Assembly: GCA_948567375.1 (NCBI GenBank)
Contig: OX419755.1
Location: 16,683,001-16,747,000 of the forward strand
Direction of reading: 5' to 3'
From: Lunularia cruciata
Lineage: Eukaryota; Streptophyta; Marchantiopsida; Lunulariales; Lunulariaceae
DNA length: 64,000 bases
This document shows positions 55,441 to 64,000 of the stretch, piece after piece. The notes under the pieces were generated by a model, which saw nothing but the letters and a program-made list of their open reading frames with translations, was not told the DNA's origin and searched no databases. Both the position numbers and the translations under genes were made by a program. How positions within the stretch are numbered: position 1 is the stretch's first letter; each line of letters starts with the position of its first letter.

Positions 55441-55974
55441 ATTTCTTACCAATTAAACCCATGACTTGGCTCATAATTCCAACTCCTTCAAGGAACCTCT
55501 TAATAGGAATAGGATAGCACTTCAGATGAAGTTCTGTCCTATGATGAACTTAGTCTAACTTTATCCAACTTAGTCCCCCTATGTAGTCTTGATTTTATAC
55601 TTCTTTGATTCTCAATCATTCTTCAATTGAGCATCAATTAAAACTCACACATTTTGCATGACTTATTCTTGTCACTCTCAAATTTATCCTTATCAAAAAG
55701 TGGCCATTCTTGCTGAACGTACCTTCTTGATTGGTACAGCCTGAGTAAAATTTGTTAAGGTGTTTTGGGATCGGGTTGATCATTCCAATGTGAAGTAACC
55801 TTACTTCACTTCTACTGCCCTTCCAGTCTGATCCAAGCCCGTCTTCCTTTGACATGAAGTTGACCTCCTTGGTTCAGATCCAAACACACAATTCTTCTCT
55901 TCTTTTCTAAATTTGGCTTAAACAATTCACTTCTTCTCCAAAACTCAACAAAAAAAGAAGATGTGGGTACCACA

Positions 55975-58378
55975 CTCACAAAGAAAACATAGGACTAATA
56001 CTTAGAATTAAGCTAAAACAACAAGTATTGAGTTCGGCACTTTGCTTTACTCAACTTATGATCAAAATATTAAATACAATACACTATAGAGGACTACTTT
56101 AAATAGTTAGAGCTCTCAGCAGTTATAGAAACTGTCTAAACTACTTAACTACTTCCTACAAATCTTCAGATATGAATTGACATACTACCACTTCAGATCT
56201 ACTGCTTCAAATCTGAAATCTGTTTCTCCTAATCCGATCCAAGTACTACCTTGACTTCAGCTTTGTCACCCAAATCCACTACAAGTGTCTCCTACACTTT
56301 GGTTCCATCACCTACTTCTACATCTTCTTCTATTGTTGTCTTATCTTCAGTCTGAACTGAGATTAAGATCATAGTCAACCTATCTGCTTTCTCTTGCTTT
56401 GTCCTAAATGTTTTTGATACATTGGATAATTCACCTGACTTAACCTATACTCCTCCAACCTCAACTAATTTAGTTGAATTACTTTACTCTTACTCAGAGC
56501 ATGAGTAAGTATTTTTTTATATCATTTCTAACCAAATTTAATATGAGAAATCTCCTACTTCAATCATCTTTCTATCTACTCTATCTCTAGGATGAATTAA
56601 CAAATGGTTCAACTTTGTGTCCTTTGCCTTACATCTACAAGTCTCTTGCATTAGTAACTTCAACTCGTGCAAGTAGGATTCCTCCAATTGAACTTTGACA
56701 CCAATGTTGAGCATCACCTTCAAGTTGATGAAAATCTCTTCCATTGAAGCCAATTCCTCCTTCTGTGAGATCAACAGGCCTTGAGTAATCTTCTCCTTCA
56801 ACTTCTTCCAAAGCACCTGCAACTCCTCAGCATGCTTTGCCTCCATCTTTTTCTGTTCTTCAGTCTGGTGATTGACTTGAGATTTTGTGCACTCAACCAG
56901 ATCATGCAAATGTTGTTATTTGCACTCTCAACTCATAAGTTCTCTTTGCTCGGCCAATCCTTCTCTACTGCAGCTGATCTCAACTCCTCCATAGCCTCTT
57001 CATGCATTAGTGTTCTGGTCTTAGAATGTGTCAATTCAATTTGAGAATCATCAAACTTGCCCTTCAACTTCTTGAATGCCTCCTTTTGTTGTTCCAAGAA
57101 GCCTTTATGCTTCTAAAAACTCATTTGCAAGTCATTTAAACTTTGTTGGGGAAATATTACATCAACCCAAAGTACTTCAACATCCTCCTCACATTGGACT
57201 AATTGTGCCTTTCACTGCAGGACTTTACTGCTCAACACCTTCACCATCTAAAGTTTGTTCTTCACCTCTGGATGCTCTTCTTTTGTCTCTTGTATCCTTT
57301 CCTGCAAATGCACCAATAAGGGCCATACATGCAATAGATAATTTGCTCCCTTGAATGTGTCTTCATCACCGCCCTTGGTAGCTAATGTATTTGCTGGTGC
57401 CTTACTCCAAAGTCACAATCTTCTCACCATCAAACTAATCCCTTTTGAGCTTTTGTCATCTTCCTTGGATCCAATTGGTCCTGCACTTATAGATTGCATA
57501 CTTCTTCTTGATATTACTCTCCTTTGGAATACACTTCTTGGTTCTTGTTCTCACTCTTTTGGAATATCATCTTCAAGTAATTCCAAACAAGGAGTGTCTC
57601 CTCCCTCCATGTGCTCAATCTTGGCATGGAACTCCAGATTTGATCCCTCCTTGGCCACTTCTTTGGCTGACTGCTAGAACTCAGGTTTACCTTCACTTTC
57701 ACTACTTGATTCCTTACTCTTTAGATTGAGCTCCTCCTTCTAGTCTCCAAAATTAGACTATCCTTCTTCCTTTGACTCAGCTCTGGATGACAAGTCCACC
57801 ACCATCGTATCTCAACTCAGATTCAACCTCCAAGTAGTCCTTCTCTTCACCAAGGACACCATATCCTCAGGTCTACTTTGCTTCTTTGACTTTGGTATCA
57901 AAACTACCACCATCTTCTCCCACCTGATATTGGCAAAGTACACATCTCCTTCTTTGACTTCCGCCATGTAATGTCATTCTTCTTCATCTGCATCTTGATG
58001 AAGATCTGGATGAAAATGTGACACGATATTCTTTCTCTCCTCTAGGCTGAGTAAGTTTAAACCCAAGTAGAGATGTGCTTCAAAAGGTACAAAGTGATGG
58101 GGTTGCAACTTGTCTCATCAAATGCCAAATCATTTGATGTGTCCTAATATAGAAACATTTTGCCCAATTCACACTCTCTCCTACAAACAGGAGGTGAAAG
58201 AAAACTTCTTGTTGCTTCATGATATAGGTGGTTTGCTTTGGCTTAAACATAGCCATCACTGCCTGGATGGTACTTCCCCTCATCAGGTCTCTATAGGTTT
58301 CTATCTTACACCCATTCTTCATGCAAGGTTCACTGAAAGTACATTTCAGCTCCTCAATTTCCTCTACAAGATCACACT
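55975..58378 (-). mobile_element. Ty3-B LTR fragment D with LTR protein pseudogene
   Basis: Starts abruptly at CTCACAAAG, which corresponds to the middle of the R/U5-like tail, and ends at GATCACACTT, where duplicated DNA begins. It contains the conserved block (KPKQTTYIMKQQEVFFHLLF, SVNWAKCFYIRTHQMI at 58260-58130), SHFHPDL (about 58010) and a coiled coil to HELKLLMQETCRCKAKDTKLN (about 56620). At the two positions where copy A has in-frame stops this copy has sense codons; it has its own stops elsewhere. Confidence 0.78.
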
Positions 58379-59160
58379 TGGTTACCAAGAAAGAGACCAA
58401 AACAAGGCCCAATGACACACAAGGGAAAAAGTGAAGGTAGAAATAGTAGTCAACACTAGCCTAGTCTTTAACTATGTGGTAGAGGTCCTCCAATGGTGTG
58501 CAAGATAGTGGAGAGGAAGAACCCTAGTCACAATAGGTGTGCTTCTTCAACTGAACTCGATTATATATGAATGCAAACAACAGTCCTTAATAGAGTTGAT
58601 ACCACTCACAATTTGATGAATTTTGCATCATTTCCTGCTTACTTGTTAGTTAAAACTTGTCATAAAACTAATGTATTAAGATCATAAAAAACGTTTAGAC
58701 CTCACACGTTTAAAACGGCGTGTTCATGTCTGCATCCATGGTGAGGATAACTTTGCTTTTTATCGTGTATCGCCAACCCTCTAAGGCCTAGTACTTTCGT
58801 TTTATGTGTACTACTTGGCGTCCGATATTGTGCCCATGAAAGGAATTTGCACGGATATTCCTTTCATGTGGGTCTTTTCCATGTTCATAGAAAATTGAGT
58901 TTCTTTCTTAGGAAGGTATCGTATTTTTGAGGAAGGGTTTAGGGTGGATTTAGCATCAGAGTAGGGGCACATGTAGTTATGAGGAAGGCATCTCTGTATC
59001 GTCTGTACTCCATGTTTCTATACAATGGGTCGAAAGGTCACTGCTTTAAGCATCTTTCCCTGTTTACGAAGCAGCACCCAACTGCAATTATCCTTCCTTC
59101 CCAGGTTGTATTGCTCGATGAGCCCTTCACTCCCTATGTAGAACTTGTATACATATGCTT
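58379..59160. repeat. Direct duplicate of 61313-62110
   Basis: GGTTACCAAGAAAGAGACC, GTTGATACCACTCACAATTT and AAACTTGTCATAAAA follow in the same order at both places. Its right part contains RT fragment copy 2. Confidence 0.85.
58735..59150 (-). pseudogene. Group II RT fragment, copy 2
   Basis: Matches 10998-11440. The active site is lost: YGDD reads YRDA here. Flanking motifs NLGRKDN and PLYRNMEYRR are still visible on the minus strand. Confidence 0.65.
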
Positions 59161-60180
59161 CCCTTTGTAGACATATCTTGTCCTTGGACAATTTACTTCA
59201 ACCTATTTCTGCAACCACACCATTAGAGAACTCTTGTATTGTTCCACTCCTCCATTCCTCACCTGATTCCTCTCTGGTTTGACCTCTCTTGTCTACTATG
59301 TTCCTATTCGACTCCATACAATTTAGATAACTCAGATATCTTGAGTGCATTAGAACATAGGTAAGATATCTTAGAACACAGGCAGATGCATTAGAACAGA
59401 TTTCTCATATTGATACTATTAAGGTTAAACCTTAATTTTATTCTTTTGTTTAATATTTATAAAGTGTAATGAGGTATGGTTTTTCTTATAGGATAAAATT
59501 TTCATGTGCTTTATCTTCGTATGGTTTGACGGTGTCTTCCTATCTTTCTTATTATTTTACTGGGGCGGATTCTTTCATTCAAGAATCCATAGTTGGGTGT
59601 ACTTCCTTACATGTGTTTTGTCTTTGTACGGCTTGAGTTTATGGGTTTTTCATCTTTCTCGTAATTTTACATGGTCACATTCTTTACTTCATAGTTGGGT
59701 TGTACTCCCTTGCGATTTAAACTTGGTCGTTTAAATCAAACTTCTATTTCTTTGAATTCTCGGGTTCTTTATTGACCATATATTTTTCTTATAGGTTCTA
59801 GTTGTTTGTAGACTTGCATAGCTTGGATATTTTAGGTGTCATGAGGCAGATTCTTCTTGCCGAATCTAGGAAGAATTAACTTCATTTTACTCTTTATGTC
59901 TTTTCCTTATAAGGCTTGATAGAGTCTTCCCATTCCTTGTTCCTTATTGGTTTTACACGCGATCGCTTTTACACTAATTTCAATAAACGAGAAGATGTTT
60001 ACTATGGTTATTGACGTCATAGTGTCATTTCTGGTCATTATGCTTTTCCTTCGTTGCAGATTCCGGGTCAGAATAGCAGGCCTCCGTTAGAATAATGGAA
60101 CATATGAATCATGCGTCAGCGGGGACCGCCACAGAAATTAGAACTGTCTCGCACTGGGATTACGGTTTGATTCCGGGTCA
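59161..60180. other. Non-coding stretch with diverged ~70 bp modules
   Basis: No gene. At least three diverged modules of the type TTTGTACGGTTTGA...TCTTCCYATC...CTTATTATTTTAC lie at about 59495, 59605 and 59895, each followed by a GCGG/GCGATCGC-like end. The rest is T-rich and not recognised. Confidence 0.5.
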
Positions 60181-60324
60181 TCAAATTACAGTTGGATTAC
60201 GAAGGAGAGGATAAGCTTGCTTCGGGAAATGTAAAATAGATAAGTAACAAGGTTCGTAGCCATGGAGCGAGGTTCTACGTTTTAGTAGATATTGCCGAGC
60301 GCAGCAATACGAGAATAGAAAGGA

Positions 60325-61372
60325 CTGAAGCAATATTTTCCTCTCTGTCGCGCATTGGGTGAAAGAGGTAAACACGCAGGTTCTTTGAATTCGTCTACAT
60401 TTTCTTTTAATATTTTCAAATGTGATTTGTGTACATTCATGTCATAGATACGTCGCCAATCCGCAGTGTCTACGTGTGCTTACCCACCTTCCGACCGTTC
60501 GTCGAAAAAGTGGACTTTGAATCTCAAGTGTCCTCATTCCGCGTTTTCAGGGTAAAAGACGCGTACCCTTGGTTAAAAGGTAAAATAGCTGAGCACTTTG
60601 CACGGCTCAAGGCACGAAGTCGAGGCTCGCTCGGAAGATACGGCCGACTTTGTTGAATAGCACCCTGGAGCATACTTAATATCAATCCCACGTTTGTTTT
60701 TTGTTAATTTTCAGTCATGAAATTCATTAGTCATCATTAAAGGTTCAAAAGAGGTGCTTTCTCTTCTACTCTGAACGGTATTAGCTAATTAGGCTAGGTC
60801 TAAAACTGGCTACGCACCGATCTCATCATCGGATCTTCCATGTGCGCATGGTAGGAGGCAAGACGATTAAGGACCGTTAACAGAACGTTCATGCCAAACT
60901 CTTTTATAAGTGAAGGATAATTTTGTAAAATGGATAAAATGGGGAAATATGTACTCACGGCGAGGGCCTGACTCGTTGAAAGTCTTGGTCTACTAAATCG
61001 ATACTACAAGAAACTGTGCGATATAATGTCGTACTAGGCTAATGCTAGGGTTAAGAGACCCGGCCGATCTTCGCATACGGAAATCATTAAGCCGGCCAGA
61101 GGACCTGTAAAGAAGTCTCCTACAGACCCTTCGGGTCCACAAAAGATGATAATCACGTGTCCATTTTAGTCAGATTCGAGTTTGAGCTCTGACCAAGAGG
61201 GTGGCTGTATGATATGCAAATATAGTACTCTCAGGAAAAGGGAAAGGAGTACAATGCACTACCAGGTGCAAAAGGAAGAAGAAAGGTACAAGACTCTACA
61301 GTCTTTGGTTACCAAGAAAGAGACCAAAACATGGCCCAATGACACACAAGGGAAAAAGTGAAGGTAGAAAAT
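60325..61372. repeat. Inverted duplicate of 9166-10230
   Basis: Reverse complement of the left copy over about 1 kb; similarity ends at the GACTGAAGCAATATTTTC block on one side and in the CACTTTTTCCCTTGTGTG block on the other. It overlaps the start of the direct duplicate at 61313. Confidence 0.8.
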
Positions 61373-62110
61373 AGTAGTCAACACTAGCCTAATCTTGAAC
61401 TATGTGGTAGAGGAACTAATGGTATGCAAGGTAGTGGGGGAGGAAGAACCCTAGTCACAATAGGTATGCTTCTTGAACCGAACTCGAATGATGAACTCGA
61501 TTACATATGAAGGCAAACAACAGTCCTTAATATAGTTGATACCACTCACAATTTGATGAATTTTGCATCATTTCCTGCTTACTTGTTAGTTAAAACTTGT
61601 CATAAAAAGAATGTATTAAGATCATAAAAAACGTTTAAAACTGCGGATTCATGTCCTCAAGTGGTTTATGTCTGCATCCATGGTGAGGATAACTTTTTTT
61701 TTTATCGTGCATCGCCAACCCTCTTAGGCCTAGTACTTCCGTTTTATGTGTACTACTTGGCGTCCGATACTGTGCCCCATGAAAGGAATTCGCACGGATA
61801 TGAGTTTCATCTGGTGTTTTTCATGTTCATAGGAAATTGAGTTTCTCTCTGAGGAAGGTATCGTATTCTCGAGGAAGGGTTTAGGGTGGATTTAGCATCA
61901 GATAGGGCACATATAGTTATGAGGAAGTCATCTCCGTATCGTCTGTATTCCATGTTTCTATACAATGGGTCGAAAGGGTCACCGCTTTAAGCATCTTTCC
62001 CTGTTTCCGAAGCAGCATCCAGCTGCAATTATCATTCCTTCCCAGGTTGTATTGCTGGATGAGTCCTTCTATCCATATGTAGAACTCGTATACATATATT
62101 CATATACATA
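61313..62110. repeat. Direct duplicate of 58379-59160
   Basis: Same order of blocks as 58379-59160 with small indels. It also matches 10990-11440 from 61670 on. 61373-61660 has no recognisable gene. Confidence 0.85.
61690..62110 (-). pseudogene. Group II RT fragment, copy 3
   Basis: Minus strand: FYIWIEGLIQQYNLGRND, then after a shift PLYRNMEYRRYGDDFLITIC with YGDD intact, then DAKSTLN and RIRYLPQRE. The downstream part is weaker than in copy 1. Upstream the motif ILNPILSNIYVDE is lost, replaced by AT-rich DNA at 62111-62645. Confidence 0.68.
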
Positions 62111-62645
62111 TGTTCCCCTTTGTTATTTAATGTCTCACGACTCAAGCACCTATAGTGCTTGTTGTTATATCCGGTCCTATGACACTTCGATTTATTTTTG
62201 TAACCATCTCATTCGATAACTTTTGGATTGTTTTATCTCTATTTTCCATCTAATTCGTTCCGTATTATTTTTCCATTCTTTTTGATTGATTTTTTATTTA
62301 ATCTCTTGTATCTATAGTCCTACTCGACTCCCGTTCATGTTTGTAGTCTTTATCATTCACACACATTTACTAGTAGGTTCTTACATGATATTTTTTATTT
62401 TTCAATCATTTGCATAGATAATATCGTTGTTCACGTTATTATTAATCCGTATGTCATATATTATTTTTAATTTATTTTTATTGAATCTTTATTATAAATT
62501 ATCTTTAATATATTTTATTTTAAAAATTTAATATTATTTTGATATTATAAATTATATATATATTATTCATCAATTATTTATATTTTATAAATTTTATATA
62601 ATTTATTTTAAAAATTATTTATATTCTCATATATATATATATAAT
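62111..62645. repeat. AT-rich insertion, partly simple sequence
   Basis: From 62440 to 62645 the DNA is almost only A and T (TTATTTTAAAAATTTA, ATATATATATA). In copy 1 the two flanks are only about 30 bp apart, so about 500 bp was gained here or lost there. No gene. Confidence 0.75.
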
Positions 62646-64000
62646 TTAATTATGCCATCCGGGGTTATAAAGTTTGCCTCAATGTTCCCATAGTGTATGG
62701 GTACCTTCGCTCTCAATCCGCAGAAGGATCGGTTTCTCGTACCAGTATTATTGTGGTTATCTTCTTTTTACCTTGGTTTTATCCTTATATGACTTGAAGA
62801 GTTTTCCTATCCTTCTTGTTATCTTACGCGATTGAATTTTAATAGTGTTTTTTTTTTAATCTCAGATCATACGTCTCGCGTAATACTTTCTTGCAACCCA
62901 TTCATATGGGATTTCGTGAGCGATCAGTTTAGTTTCCCACCACTTACGTGGCAAGCATGAGTGGATGCGCGGATAATAGACTCGCATGGTTTAGAACCAT
63001 AGGAGAGCAAGCACATTAGTCAAGGCATGATCATGTAGATAATTTTAGGTGCATAGGATGGATATAGTTCTTTGGTCTCCCACTACTTACGTGGCAAGCA
63101 TGAGTCGGCGCGCGGAAAATACTCACATGGTTTAGAACAATCACATTAGTCAAGGTTTAGATTCTCATGCAGATATTTTAGGTGTACAGGTTTTATACAG
63201 TCCGGATATTTCAGATGCTACAGGGCCCGTTTTCCATATCATATTATTGGGATTTAGATTCTTTGGTATGTTCATAAATTCTTCTACAAGTATTCAAGTC
63301 ATAGTTATTCCAGATTTATATAGTTTAGATATATCAGATGCGGTGGGATAAATTTTTCATACTTTATTGAAATTCAACCTAATAATATATAAACCATATG
63401 ATTTATACAACTCTATAGATACTATCGGTTAGCTTAATAAAACTAACCCTTGCATAATATATAGGATGTAATAGAATCGATTAGATTCTCAACCGATACT
63501 AGTGAGGTTAGTTTGATTTTGTCTCTTATATTTTACCTTTGGACAGTTTGATATGTTGTCCTCCCACCCTTCGTATTATTTAGTTTGACTTTATCTCTTA
63601 CATTTTACCTTTGTACAGTTTGATTGTGTCTTCTCACCATTCTTATTATCCTACGTGGTCGCCATTCAGTCAGAACCCATGTGTCGAGCCCCATGTGGGT
63701 GACCGAACGCCCTCCCTCCCAATAATTCATATAGTATTTCCATGAACAATCGTTTCTGGCATGGATTTCTTAAACAGTGAAAATGCCAAAAGCGAGAACG
63801 AGCATCCACATTACAAATAGAAAAAATGATTTAAAAAAAAGAATATCGTTATGTAATTCAATTATTTTCGATAAGTAGACCCTTTCGGGCTTTCCCCCGA
63901 ACGAACTATGCGTGAAAATTTGCCTTCATACAGCTCTATTTCATTCTCAGAACGCCTTCCTACGCACCAATGTGACAGTTCCCCGCTTGAGCACTATAGG
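62646..64000. repeat. Direct duplicate of 11465-12790, runs off the window
   Basis: GGGTACCTTCGCTCTCAATC, the two AATA-GACTC...GGTTTAGAAC units, the module pair and the block CGTTTCTGGCATGGATTTCT appear in the same order as upstream of the receptor-like gene. If the match continues, a paralogue would start about 0.9 kb to the right of the window. Confidence 0.8.

Larger units (their letters stand above)
52735..55974 (-). repeat. 5' LTR of Ty3-B element C (3240 bp)
   Basis: TGTGGTACCCACA (55974) to GGGTTGTCACA (52735) on the minus strand. The LTR is directly followed by PBS and gag, which proves that the 3.2 kb repeat with its ORF is an LTR and not an independent transposon. Confidence 0.88.

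Noticed and set aside
1-64000. tRNA or rRNA genes
   Set aside because: I looked for B-box-like GGTTCGAATCC patterns and rRNA blocks and saw none that I could support by eye; a tRNAscan run would settle it.

Overview
This window is intergenic, repeat-dominated nuclear DNA from a land plant. The evidence is a plant-type leucine-rich-repeat receptor-like protein gene, Ty3 retrotransposons of plant clades (a non-chromoviral Athila/Tat-like type and a chromovirus with a chromodomain), and an organelle-type group II intron reverse transcriptase fragment. I cannot decide the lineage (gymnosperm, fern, lycophyte or bryophyte) from sequence alone. About 80% of the window is nested LTR retrotransposons. 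I name three families here. Ty3-A has ~680 bp LTRs and extra small ORFs upstream of gag-pol. Ty3-B has 3.2-3.8 kb LTRs that themselves carry a long coiled-coil ORF. Ty3-C is a chromovirus with ~737 bp LTRs.

Layout. 1-7392: a young, nearly complete Ty3-A element on + with an intact 1608-residue gag-pol; only the start of its 5' LTR is cut off. It sits in a Ty3-B LTR fragment (7393-9165, -). 9166-13700: low-copy-looking DNA containing a decayed group II RT fragment (-), short dispersed modules and tandem repeats. 13705-16355: a receptor-like protein gene with a near-perfect 144 bp-period LRR array, broken by one missing base. 16356-18061: tandem repeats and LTR-like DNA. 18062-21281: truncated Ty3-A copy (-). 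21282-28204: Ty3-B internal region (+), split by a Ty3-B solo LTR (24060-27860, -) with a 5 bp target duplication. 28213-44005: third Ty3-A copy (-), split at its gag start by the chromovirus Ty3-C (33757-42600, -), itself split by another Ty3-B solo LTR (36235-38145). 44006-58378: several further Ty3-B pieces in both orientations, including one LTR directly followed by a primer-binding site and gag (52735-55974 LTR; 48357-52734 internal). 58379-64000: duplicated copies of the 9166-12790 DNA, partly inverted, with two more copies of the RT fragment. Where the repeat matches the DNA upstream of the receptor gene, a second receptor-like gene may lie just beyond the window.

How the parts relate. 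The only host gene I can support is the receptor-like protein, and it is a pseudogene or recent loss-of-function allele unless the missing base is a sequencing error. Ty3-A copy 1 is the only element that looks able to move on its own: its gag-pol is open, the PBS and polypurine tract are present, and the visible LTR parts differ at 3 of 271 positions. The most unusual biology is in the retrotransposons. Ty3-B places a roughly 870-codon acidic/coiled-coil ORF inside the U3 part of its LTR. Ty3-A carries, between PBS and gag, a zinc-knuckle ORF flanked by two small ORFs whose products are related to each other (19 of 43 ungapped positions identical).
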